A stretch of 55,394 bases of DNA from a virus, in the IMG/VR virus record IMGVR_UViG_3300008110_008702, positions 1 to 55,394 of that record; one strand, 5' to 3'. Positions 39,126 to 49,300 of this stretch are shown one piece after another. The first letter of the stretch is position 1; every line of letters begins with the position of its first letter. Below the pieces are notes generated by a model. The model was not told the DNA's origin. It searched no databases and saw nothing but the letters and a program-made list of their open reading frames with translations. Made by a program: the position numbers and the translations under genes.

Positions 39126-39544
39126 TAATAATCTCCTCCTCTTGTAATTACATGAAATTTATCTTGAACACCTGCATAGACGGATATAGCGGCTTGTAAT
39201 AATTGACCTGCTTGCATCAATAACCCATTTGAATAAAAAAGAGTTTGTGCTTGTCCTATTGCTGTATTAGACGCTGTAATAGTTGGAAGCGCTATTTCTG
39301 ATACTAATCTTGGATTGGCTCCGTTTGTATCTGTAATAAAAACTCTTCCTACCATTGCGGATGATGCTGCTGGGGACGCTTGGGCAGATACGAAACTTAC
39401 AAAATCAACTCTGCTACCATTTGATCCGGCGGTAAATATTGTTGTTAAAGCGCCACTACCATCTCTTGCAGTATTAGCGGCTGTAATTTCAGCACCAGTT
39501 GTTTTTGGAGATAAAATAAAAATTGGTGTTGTGTTTGCTGGCAT
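39125..39544 (-). CDS. Small virion/fibre structural protein
   Basis: 139 aa. A Ser/Ala/Thr-rich beta protein (TTGAEITAANTARDGSGALTTIFTAGSNGSRVDFVSFVSAQ, MVGRVFITDTNGANPRLVSEIALP, GQAQTLFYSNGLLMQAGQLLQAAI), of the type encoded beside tail fibre genes of large phages. No signal peptide. Specific family not recognised; neck, decoration or fibre tip roles are possible. Confidence 0.65.
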   Translation of the reverse strand: MPANTTPIFILSPKTTGAEITAANTARDGSGALTTIFTAGSNGSRVDFVSFVSAQASPAASSAMVGRVFITDTNGANPRLVSEIALPTITASNTAIGQAQTLFYSNGLLMQAGQLLQAAISVYAGVQDKFHVITRGGDY

Positions 39545-39555
39545 GTTTATTGTTT

Positions 39556-40689
39556 TTAGAAAAAGTTAAAGTAATTAAATAAATTTAAGGTTGGACTAGC
39601 ACTACTACCTCCACCAGGGATGTTAATAGATGCTGTGTTCGATGATACTGTAGCAGTGACTCCCGCTCCTGTAAAGTTAATAAATGTTGCGGTGCCTTGA
39701 GAAGTTCCTTCATCTGCTATTGTTATCGAAGATACACCTCCTCCTCCACCTCCTGGTGCCCAAGATGCAGATACCGCCCAACTAGCAGTACCGAACAAAG
39801 ATCCAGTAATGTTAGGAGAATTTAATGAACCTGTTACGGTGTGTCTATCTGTTGCTGCGTTTCCAATAGTTACACCAGTTCCAGTAACTACGAATTCGGT
39901 TACGCTTCCGCTTGTAACAGAGAAGGTAGATACGCTTACACTCGCGCTTACGCTGCCGGTTGTTATCTGAGTCAGGTTTAAACCTGCCACCCCTGAGGCT
40001 AAAATGTAAGACGCTGTTGCTGCGTTTTTTACAGCGCCAAGCACTATACTCCCTGTATCATCGGCAGTATACTCTACGTTTTCTAGTATTACTGATAACG
40101 GAAGTGTGCCGCTTTTGTTGGGAAAGTTTATAATTCTATCCCCTGTAATTAAACCGCCTTTTAAACGTAAAACATTGCCCGAAGCAACGCCTATGTTTAT
40201 TCTTGCTTCTGAATTATCAGCTTCAAAACCTGCAAATATTTCAGGTGTTGTGTTTTCTACGTTAAAAGAAGCGTTTGCGTTTGATACTGTTATGTTATTT
40301 GTTGTAGTCGTTCCATTATCCGTTACCTGTTGAAGATTTAGCAAACTATAAGAAGCTGTTCCAAACAACGAACCTGTGAAAGACGTAGCCACAACTCTAG
40401 TGTTCACCAATAAACCTTCTTGCGACATAGATGCACTAACGCTCCCAGAAGAGATCTGGGACAGATTGAGACCTACTATCGCGGACGATGGTATATTACG
40501 CAAATCTGCTCCCGAGCCACTGAAAGAGCCCGAAAACGACCCAGAGCCACCCAGGGACAGCGATGCGGTTGGCACTGTTGCAATCTCGTTAAAAGAGATC
40601 CACGCGGTGCCGTTCCACTTCCACTTTTGGCCCAAAGGACCTACGTAGATTTGATCGAGAACCGGGTTAGAAGGAAAATTTAGTGCCAT
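39556..40689 (-). CDS. Tail fibre protein, short form
   Basis: 377 aa. N-terminal NFPSNPVLDQIYVGPLG, QKWKWNGTAW is a common fibre attachment domain. Then come Ser/Gly stalk repeats (SGSFSGSFSGSG), a NLQQVTDNG module, a DDTGSIVLGAV module and an ASGVAGLNLTQI... TGSLFGTASWA module. The last three are shared in the same order with the C-terminal half of the 1191 aa protein at 51764, so this gene is a shortened relative. The C-terminus (NLFNYFNFF) is hydrophobic. Probably a trimeric fibre. Confidence 0.8.
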   Translation of the reverse strand: MALNFPSNPVLDQIYVGPLGQKWKWNGTAWISFNEIATVPTASLSLGGSGSFSGSFSGSGADLRNIPSSAIVGLNLSQISSGSVSASMSQEGLLVNTRVVATSFTGSLFGTASYSLLNLQQVTDNGTTTTNNITVSNANASFNVENTTPEIFAGFEADNSEARINIGVASGNVLRLKGGLITGDRIINFPNKSGTLPLSVILENVEYTADDTGSIVLGAVKNAATASYILASGVAGLNLTQITTGSVSASVSVSTFSVTSGSVTEFVVTGTGVTIGNAATDRHTVTGSLNSPNITGSLFGTASWAVSASWAPGGGGGGVSSITIADEGTSQGTATFINFTGAGVTATVSSNTASINIPGGGSSASPTLNLFNYFNFF

Positions 40690-40712
40690 TTACTGTGTGT
40701 TAGTTTGTTGTG

Positions 40713-40988
40713 TTAAAATGTTTCCCAGTTGCCTCCGGTGTATTTTACTTTAATTACTCCGTTCGCGTCTTTTGCAACGTGTGTTATTTTACACACAGCA
40801 CACAGTATTTCTACCATTTCACCGTTGTCGAGTTTAGACGCGATGTCTGTTACCTGGTAAATGTGCGCGTGTTGAGCGTATTCGTTGTAGTCTGGAATCG
40901 ATTCTAACTCGCCTGCGTTTTCGTCAAACGGTTTTTTCCAGCTTGCTATTTTTGAATCGAAGCACGACTTGCATATGATTAATCCCAT
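40713..40988 (-). CDS. Small protein with two CxxC pairs
   Basis: 91 aa, unrecognised. CKSC (6-9) and CAVC (about 63-66) could form a zinc-ribbon site; between them is a charged helical stretch (DYNEYAQHAHIYQVTDIASKLDNGEMVEI). It is the only non-fibre-like gene within the fibre region, has its own box 14 bp upstream and might be a regulator or assembly factor rather than a virion part. Confidence 0.6.
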   Translation of the reverse strand: MGLIICKSCFDSKIASWKKPFDENAGELESIPDYNEYAQHAHIYQVTDIASKLDNGEMVEILCAVCKITHVAKDANGVIKVKYTGGNWETF

Positions 40989-41002
40989 GATTGCTTATTT
41001 TA

Positions 41003-41011
41003 TATAAATAT
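41003..41011 (-). promoter_or_regulatory. Candidate phage promoter box before the CxxC gene
   Basis: Minus-strand ATATTTATA, 14 bp before the ATG and overlapping the stop of the preceding fibre gene by one base. Confidence 0.5.
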
Positions 41012-41580
41012 TAGTACTCTCTGTAATAGACGTGGCTGTAGGGACCCATTCCAACATCGGTTGCGCCACCAGCTGCTCCCTCCGATGATAGCGTTGGCGC
41101 CCAAGTGGGTGCACCTGTGGGAGCCGCCCTTACTAGCGCTCTTATGGGTACGTAGTAGTAGTTCGTTAAGCTGTTTCCAGGGCCTGAGCCCGCTGTGGCT
41201 GTGACATTTAGGCCGAGTTGCACGGCGGTGGTTGATGTCGGATTTTCTATGTTATATATGTTAAGAGCTAAGTTTGCGCCTGTTACTCCCACCCTCGGTC
41301 CGTTAGCCGATCTGATAGTTGATACCAACAGGTTGCCGTATATTAAATACCTTTTGTTGTTTTCTAAAGTTATCTGTAAACCGGTTATAGTTTGCTGAGC
41401 TGTATTTGTAGTTGTAAATGCAGTTGATAGCATCGAATATCTCCAAGGGGTGTTAGCAGCAAGATACGTTGGTATGCTTCCGCTCGGTAGCTGCATAGAA
41501 AACCCTCCGGATACCGACGTTGTCCACGATCCGGATAAAATGCTTATCGGCGATATGATGCTATTTGAAAATTGACTCAT
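41011..41580 (-). CDS. Fibre-associated beta-sandwich protein
   Basis: 189 aa. Contains a domain TITGLQITLENNKRYLIYGNLLVSTIRSANGPRVGV... related to the C-terminal domain of the next gene (TGLTNGKRYLANLYLIGRSAAAATGFRMRV), suggesting a duplicated receptor-binding or trimerisation domain. Gly/Ser/Thr-rich, no signal peptide. The gene is 4 bp from the related gene. Confidence 0.65.
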   Translation of the reverse strand: MSQFSNSIISPISILSGSWTTSVSGGFSMQLPSGSIPTYLAANTPWRYSMLSTAFTTTNTAQQTITGLQITLENNKRYLIYGNLLVSTIRSANGPRVGVTGANLALNIYNIENPTSTTAVQLGLNVTATAGSGPGNSLTNYYYVPIRALVRAAPTGAPTWAPTLSSEGAAGGATDVGMGPYSHVYYREY

Positions 41581-41584
41581 AATA

Positions 41585-42727
41585 CTATTCTATTACTCTG
41601 TAAAACAATACGCTACCCGAACCGGCTGTAACAGCTGTACCGCCTGTTTCGCTTAGTATTTGTACCTGAGGGTCACCTGCGGCTGTTTTTACAAACGAAT
41701 ACTCTCCGTAGACCAAAAAGTTTGTGTTTAACGTTGGCCAGGTACCGGCTGTAATGCTTGTTATATTGTTACCGTCTGCTGAATTTTGAATTGCGTACGC
41801 GGTGGTGGACGTGGGCGTAAACAGGCTTCCCAAGTAATTGCTGCCTGTAATGACACGCATCCTAAACCCCGTTGCTGCGGCTGCCGATCTTCCTATTAAA
41901 TATAAGTTAGCTAGATATCTTTTACCGTTTGTCAATCCCGTAGTGGTAAACACGGTTACGTAAGCAGTATTACTAGTATTAGCAACGTCTGTAGCTAAAC
42001 TCTGCGATTGCCACAAACTTGCAGTATCGAATAAAACAGAGCTTGATATTAAATTACCGGCCGGTATTTGCGCAATGCTGCTTCCGCTTATATTTAAAGG
42101 TCTACTTGATGTAACCGGAGCTAGACTACTACTATAACCTATAAATCTATTCAGATAAATACTTCCTGAGTTTATTGTTACTCTATCTGTATTTTCTGAT
42201 GCTAAGCCTATAAAAAAGTCTGTTACATTGGTAGGGAATAAAACGCTATCGTTGTACGTAACACCTTGTATTGTTGTTGGGTAAGTTGTGTTTGCAACCG
42301 CTAAACCCGCCGCAACACTTCTAAACAAACCATCTCCTGTTCCACCTATTCCCCTAGTTAAAGCAGTAGCAGTAGAAGCAATTGCTATATTTATAGCTTT
42401 TGTTGCACTGTTTGTACCATAATCTATAGTTGGACCGCTTGCAGCTACTGCTGTACGAGTACCCAATAAATAGAACGGAGAATGCACTTGAGTGTTTCTA
42501 AAATTTTTAACAGTTGAAAGAAACACAGTGGTCGTACCGGGCAACGGTTGGGCTATACTTTGCGTAACTGAGCTTGTTATGTAATATATCGGATCGGGTA
42601 AATTTGTAAAATAGAGGTTACTAGATGCTGATACTGGAAAGTGACTCGCTTGTACTACATCAGTGTTTGATGATCTTTTTATGTAGTAGTTGTCTACTGT
42701 CGAATTTATGTATAAAGGAAATGCCAT
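41585..42727 (-). CDS. Tail fibre protein
   Basis: 380 aa. Ser/Thr/Ala-rich beta protein with no transmembrane or signal segment. N-terminal MAFPLYINSTVDNYYIKRSS, a middle part with ASENTDRVTINSGSIYLNRFIGYS and a C-terminal NGKRYLANLYLIG...GTAVTAGSGSVLFYRVIE domain shared with the smaller protein at 41011. Likely part of the adhesion apparatus. Confidence 0.7.
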   Translation of the reverse strand: MAFPLYINSTVDNYYIKRSSNTDVVQASHFPVSASSNLYFTNLPDPIYYITSSVTQSIAQPLPGTTTVFLSTVKNFRNTQVHSPFYLLGTRTAVAASGPTIDYGTNSATKAINIAIASTATALTRGIGGTGDGLFRSVAAGLAVANTTYPTTIQGVTYNDSVLFPTNVTDFFIGLASENTDRVTINSGSIYLNRFIGYSSSLAPVTSSRPLNISGSSIAQIPAGNLISSSVLFDTASLWQSQSLATDVANTSNTAYVTVFTTTGLTNGKRYLANLYLIGRSAAAATGFRMRVITGSNYLGSLFTPTSTTAYAIQNSADGNNITSITAGTWPTLNTNFLVYGEYSFVKTAAGDPQVQILSETGGTAVTAGSGSVLFYRVIE

Positions 42728-42736
42728 AACAGTATT

Positions 42737-43345
42737 TTATAATATTACCACTGGTCCAAAGTTAACTAATAGAGCATTACTGCTAATCGCGACGCCTACC
42801 TCTTGATATATGTTATTAGGACTACCCGCGGGCGTACTGAGTATGCCTCCATCTGTGCTTAAAAAATATCTAGATCCTGCGGTTAAAGAAGTGCGATTTG
42901 TAATCAACCCAGAGTAAAACACAACGACCGGATTGGTTGCAACTGCGGATTGAGTTACGAAACCGTGCGCTTGTCTCGTTATGTCAGAACTCGAAGCTTT
43001 TCTAACTCCGCCTGAGTGTATGTTTACTAGATCACCTGCTGCTAGTGTTTCAGAAGCTAACAGTGATGGAAAACCAGAACCTGAAGTTAATACTATCGAA
43101 CCTGTAATAACCGCTATTCCCGCAAATGGAAAACCGCTGCTTGCTTGGGTAGGAGCCCACGAAGCTGATACAGCAAACGAAGCTGATGTAGCGTTTATTG
43201 CCCAACTAGAAGTACCAAACAAACTTCCTGTTAATCCGGAAGTTGACGTCATACTACCGCTAATAACAAGCGAACCTGATACAAGTAAGCTGCTTGATAC
43301 TTCAAGCGTATCTATACTTCCACTATCTAAATAAAATATAGGCAT
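42737..43345 (-). CDS. Tail fibre protein with stalk module and capping domain
   Basis: 202 aa. MPIFYLDSGSIDTLEVSSSLLVSGSLVISGS leads into TSGLTGSLFGTSSWAINATSASFAVSASWAP, the same stalk module as in the giant fibres. The C-terminal half (LASETLAAGDLVNIHSGGVRKASSSDITRQAHGFV, LTAGSRYFLSTDGGILSTPAG) is a small domain with a beta pattern found as tail-fibre ends. A promoter-like box lies 7 bp before the ATG. Confidence 0.75.
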   Translation of the reverse strand: MPIFYLDSGSIDTLEVSSSLLVSGSLVISGSMTSTSGLTGSLFGTSSWAINATSASFAVSASWAPTQASSGFPFAGIAVITGSIVLTSGSGFPSLLASETLAAGDLVNIHSGGVRKASSSDITRQAHGFVTQSAVATNPVVVFYSGLITNRTSLTAGSRYFLSTDGGILSTPAGSPNNIYQEVGVAISSNALLVNFGPVVIL

Positions 43346-43352
43346 AATCTAT

Positions 43353-43361
43353 TATAAATAT
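43353..43361 (-). promoter_or_regulatory. Candidate phage promoter box before the 202 aa fibre gene
   Basis: Minus-strand ATATTTATA, 7 bp before the ATG, just after the giant fibre stop. Confidence 0.5.
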
Positions 43362-43367
43362 AATTTT

Positions 43368-46300
43368 TTAAGTTGTTTCACCGTACGCTGTTGCTATCCA
43401 ATAAGTTGTTCCTGCTAAGGCTGGGTTGCTGTTTGCGTTTATCACAAAGCTACCAGCTAATTTTGATTCTATAGTCCACGATCTAGCATCTTCACCTGTT
43501 ACTGTTATTGCGTAGTTTGTATCGGTAAATGCTGCGCCAAACGTTACTGTTGCTTTTCTTGGGTTACCTGTAAATGAAGTGTTTGCTACTGAACCTGCTT
43601 TGGTCCTTAGTCCACTTCCACCAGTGCTTGGTGCCCATGAAGCTGAGACTGCGAATGAAGCTGTTGTTGCGAATGAAGCACTTATCGCTATTGAAGACGT
43701 AGATGCAAAAGAAGAACTCACTGCTTGTAATACGTACGAAGCTGATTGAGCGTTCTGTACAAATGAAGCTGTTGACGCAAAAGAAGAGCTTGTTGCTATC
43801 GATGATGTAGAGGCAAAGCTGCTGCTTACTGCTTGTAAAATATAAGATGCGCTTTGTGCTAATTGTACAAACGAAGCAGTTGATGCAAAAGATGAACTTA
43901 CCGATTGTAGCACGTAAGATGCTGTTACTGCGTTTTGAGCTTGGGAAGCGCTTGTAGCAAACGAAGCACTTACTGCCTGTAGTACATAAGAAGCTGTTTG
44001 TGCATTCTGTACAAACGATGCGGTTGATGCAAACGAAGAACTCACTGCTTGTAAAACGTACGATGCACTAATAGCATTGTTTGCCCAACTAGCTGTTCCT
44101 TCTAATGATCCTGTAAATCCTAAAGTTGATATTGTAGATCCTGTTACAATCAAGCTACCACTTATGATTGCACTTCCTGTGAATGGGAAAGTAGCACCAG
44201 CGCCGCCAGGTATGCTTATAGATGCTGTGTTAGATGATACTGTGGCTGTTACCCCAGCACCAGTAAAATTAAAGTAAGTTGCAGTACCTTGAGTAGATCC
44301 TTCGTCTGCTACTGTTATTGATGTTGCTGTACTTGGTGCCCATGAAGCTGATACTGCAAATGAAGCTGTTGTTGCAAATGATGCACTTGTTGCTATAGAT
44401 GATGTAGATGCAAACGAAGCGCTAGTTGCTATCGATGATGTAGAGGCAAAGCTACTGCTTACTGCGTTTAGTACGAAGCTAGCAGTTGTTGCAAACGAAG
44501 CGGATACTGCTTGTAAAACGTAAGATGCTGATTGAGCGTTCTGTACAAACGAAGCAGTTGACGCAAAAGATGAGCTCTGTGCATTTTGTACAAAGGATGC
44601 AGTTAACGTATTGTTAGCCCAGCTAGCAGTTCCAAACAGAGAGCCGGTTATGATGGGCGCATTTAACGAACCTGATATGTTGAAAGAACCGGTTACAGTG
44701 TGAGTATCTGTTATAATACTTCCAATATCAACTCCTACATTTCTAACTTGGAGCTCTCTTGCGCTTCCTGTAACTACGGTGAAGGAGCCAGTTACTACTG
44801 TATCTCCATTTAGGCGAGTAGATCCAGAAACGTCTAAGCGGAAGCCTGCGTCGGTGTTTGTATTAATTCCAACATTTCCGCTTGAGTTAAATATTTGGAA
44901 ATAAATTAAAGAATTAACTCCCAATCTTAAAGGAACTGTTGTTCCAGTAGTATATATATCAGCAGAATTTCCTCCAGTAGTACCTGATAATGATTGTACA
45001 AGTGTGCTACCCGCGTTGTTTCTCATTACTGTACTGCAGGCCTGGTTATTGGCGTTGTTGATCATTAACAAATAAGGCACGTTAATGTCAGTCATTCTAA
45101 TTCCAGCAGAAACAGTAGATCCTGGATTAAATTGAGTAAATCCGGCAATATCAATGCCTATTTTGTTGCCTGGGTTACCTCCACCCGCATTGATATCAAT
45201 CTCTAAACCCTTAATCGCCATGTTTTGTGCACCAGCACCAGTATGAGCAATCCTTTGATTAACAAAAGTATGAGCTGAATTTACCGTTACGTTTGGAGCA
45301 ACTAATAGACCGTATACAGTTTGGCTATTATTAACAGTGTATTGTGGATTAATTTGTAAAGAATAAACATTGTCTCCAGAAGCATTTCTTGTTGCTATTG
45401 ACGGATTGTATATAGTATGATATTGGTTAGTTGCGCTTGATGTGTATGCTCCTCCAACAATTAAACTATTAGTCGTGTTTGTATTTAAGGCTATTAAACT
45501 TCCGGATATTGTTGTGCTTCCGCTTATATTAACAGAACCGGTTATAGTATGTGTGTCTGTAATTACACTTCCTATACGTGTACCTGTTCCAGTTACTACA
45601 AACTCAGTTACGCTTCCACTTACTACACTAAATTGAGACGGAGATACAGAAGCGGTTACACTGCCTGTTGCTATTTGTGTAAGATTCAAACCAGCAACAC
45701 CCGATGCTAAAATGTAAGAAGCAGTTAAGGCATTTTGTGCCTGAGAAGCACTGGTTGCAAACGAAGCGCTAGTGGCTATCGATGATGTAGAGGCAAAGCT
45801 ACTGCTTACAGCGTTAAGTACAAAGCTGGCAGTTGATGCAAACGATGCGCTTACTGCTTGTAGAATGTATGACGCTGTTGTTGCAGAAGTCGCATTTCCA
45901 AGCAATGAGCCAGTAATCGAAGTGGCATTTATGTTTGCGATAGTTGCTGTAGGGGCTTCGACATTTGATCCCGATATGAGGTTAGCGTTGTAGAGATCGT
46001 TTCCTCCTAATCCCAAATCACCGCTCATTTGTCTGCCACCATCAACAAGAAGATACTGCGTGTGATCGTCTGCGTTTAGACCTAATAAGTTTCCGTGTAC
46101 AGCAGATGCGTTTACACCAGCAGCTCTAAAACCAATAATCGGTCTAATGTCTTGTATTTGCGTTATGTTAGCGGAGCCTGATTGGACGTACACTGCGGCT
46201 AACGGCACTACGCCGTCGTTAAAGTACGTTGGTATGGTTGGTAGGTCTGCGCCTTCAGTTTCTACTAGAGTGTTGTATTGGTTGTTGTTAATTACTAAGA

Positions 46301-49300
46301 AGTATTCTTCATCTACACCATCTCCCACAAGGTACACTGTGTGTTTAGTGTACGCTGAAGCAGACATTGCTACTAAAGCACTACTTGAAGCGTACACATT
46401 GTTTGGCACTATGGATGAAGTGTATCTAGCCCAAACTGAAGCGCTTTGGTAATATTGTGTTAGATTGATTGATGATGTGCCTGCTGGTAGGAAGTTGTTT
46501 TCTGAGAAGTAGTAGCTACCCTGTGTCACGTCTAATTTAAACGGCGTAACGTTTTCGGTAACAATAGATCCTTCAGCAAACACAGGTCCTAAGGCTTCTC
46601 TATTGAATTTAGATAACCTATTTGCTGTGTGTTCTGCGTTCCATGGGCTTTGATCTATTAACTCAACTCCAGTATCGTTTGTAACTACCCTTCCTAATAT
46701 AATGTTTTGAGCAAAGTTTGGTGTTGAGCCCGCAGCTGACAACACGCCGTTGCTGTTGATGTAAATATAGTTGTTAGTGTTTGGAGATAGAGTTATATTT
46801 TGGTTAACCCAATCAAACCTTTTAAACACTTCTGGATTGATTGGATCGTGTAAGTAACCGTATCCTGCGGCTGTGGTAACGGTTAAGCTACCGGAGATTG
46901 TTATGGTTCCTCCTTCCAATACTCCCATTGAGCTACCTTTAAAGATAAGGGTAGTAGCGTCTGTGTGAGTACCGTCTGCAAATGTTACAGATAGTTTTCT
47001 TGTAATGTCATTTTCACCGTCTGTATCATCTAAGAAGTTCCAATAAAAATCTTCACTTACACTGTTTATTTTGGTATGATCAGATATACCTTGATACCTT
47101 CCTTGAGTGCCTACTTTTTGTATATCAAAATCATAGGTTGTAGAATCGTGTATCATAGATCCCACTACTCTAAAGAGTGGAGGATTGCCAACATTAGGAA
47201 CAACGTACCCATAATCCCACCCCTGTACATCTAAAGCACCTGCTTCTAAAGTTGCTCCGTCTTCTAGCTTTACTGCTGTTGAATTAGTAGTTCCGTCTCC
47301 TATAAATGATCCTACATATAGATTTAGACTTGAGCTAGGGCCAACAGCATAGTTACCTATAGTAGCGCTTGCTGATGGGAATAAGTAATAGTTTTCTAAG
47401 TTACAATATGTTGAAGCGCCACCACTAGATGATACATAAGCACCATAAGTGAAAGCCCCGTTTATATCAATATATTCACCATAAAACTGAGTGTCGGTTG
47501 TACTTGCATTTATAGTTATACCCCTATCACAATTGTTTATTGAAATTTTATGTGCTTGAGCAAAATCACCAACATCATCAATATACAAAGCGGAATACCC
47601 AGATCCAGCATTTGCTAAACTTAAGAAGGATACCTCGTTATTGATACCCATCTTAATGATGTGCTGGTTAGATGCGCTTGGGAATATTTGGGTAGTTTGA
47701 ATGTTACTACCTACAATACTAACGTAGGGTTTACCTGTTAAGTCGATTGTATTTTCTGTAAATTGACCAGGTCCTACTTCAATTACATACCTATTATCTT
47801 CAGCTGAGTCTGTAATGTAAGCTACAGAAGCACTGATTGAAGTAAAGTCAGCTCCTTTTTTACCAACGGTTATCTTTCTTGGATCTTGTCCTACTTCATA
47901 AAGAGGGGCATTTAATGCGATTTGTGTCTTTAAGAAGTTATCTGTTCCTTGTACTTTACCAGTTGAACCTGTGTGTTCAATTAATACGTCAGTAGTACAG
48001 TTTTCAAAGTTAAGGGCAATAGCATCTATACTTGGAGCAGATCCTGTTTGTGGAGCCCAAATACCATTTATCCATCTTTGGAAGTTAACACCTGTTAAGC
48101 GAAGTTGACCTCCATTATATACTTTAAATCCAGTACCTCTAGCAGTACCAGTTGCTCTTGTTAATAAACATCCATTAACAATGAATGTACAACCTGGGGC
48201 ATCTGCTAAGGCAAAGATTTGATTATTGTCTGTTCCTGCTACACCACCGTTAGTAGAAGTTACGTTACGTAACTGCATTCTACCAATACCACCACTTGAA
48301 CCAGAAGTAACGTGGAAACCTACATCAAATGATTTTTGTAAAGTATTGTCTGTGTAACCACCATACTTAACATTAGAACACTGTAATATACAGTTACCGC
48401 TACTTCCACTACCAATTACTTTTGCGTTGGTGTAATTGGTTCCAAAACGAATATTTTCAGCGTATGCGATAGCATTTCTTTGTGGAGTCGTTGCTGATGA
48501 ATATACGATAGCTGAAGCACCTGGTCCGGTTGATCCCTGTACTTGCATGTCGATGACCATTGACTGGTCGCTCATTACGAATACGCTTTGGCTCGGGTTT
48601 GACGCTGATACTACTGTTGAAATTGAACTGTCGCCTTTTACAGCTACCCAAGAAGGCACTGTGATTGTGTCTTCAATGTAGATGCCTGGATAAACTCTTA
48701 CCGTGTATGTGTTATTTTCAGCTGCGTCTGTAATGCTTTCTACAGCTGTTTTAATGACATTGTAATTAACGTCTCTACTCCCTTGTAAACCTACGGTAAC
48801 AATGTTTTTAGTAAACGTTAAATCGTTAATGGTACTGTACTCTACTTCGTCACTTCCCGTATTGTACGTTAGTACGTTAATGCTGGATGTGTTATACGTT
48901 GGCGTTGATAAACGTAGTGAACCTGTTATGTTGAGAGATCCAGTTAGGCCGTACGAACCGGTTAATTGTTTCCCTGTCGCCCAAATACTTCCGCTCTTAA
49001 CTAATAAATCTCCGTAAGAAGATGTTGTTGTAGTATCACGAACATCGTGAAGTTCCCCTAATTCGTATCCATTATCTACTTTAACTTGTAAAATACCGCT
49101 AGTAGATTGAACAACTACTTGCCCCAATCTCACTGTGTGATTAGGAGCAGTAGGTACAACGCTGGTGTATTGACCTGAAGAAGATAGGTACAGTAATGTT
49201 GCTGGAGCGAATGCGTTTGTATTGATACCTGTGATTTCTCCGTCTGTGATCGCGTAACCGAAGTTGTTAGAATTTACATCTTGAGCTATAACACCAATAG

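Noticed and set aside
43630-44620. CRISPR-like array appearance of short repeats
   Set aside because: Repeats are coding, in frame, with no unique spacers of fixed size; they are fibre stalk repeats.
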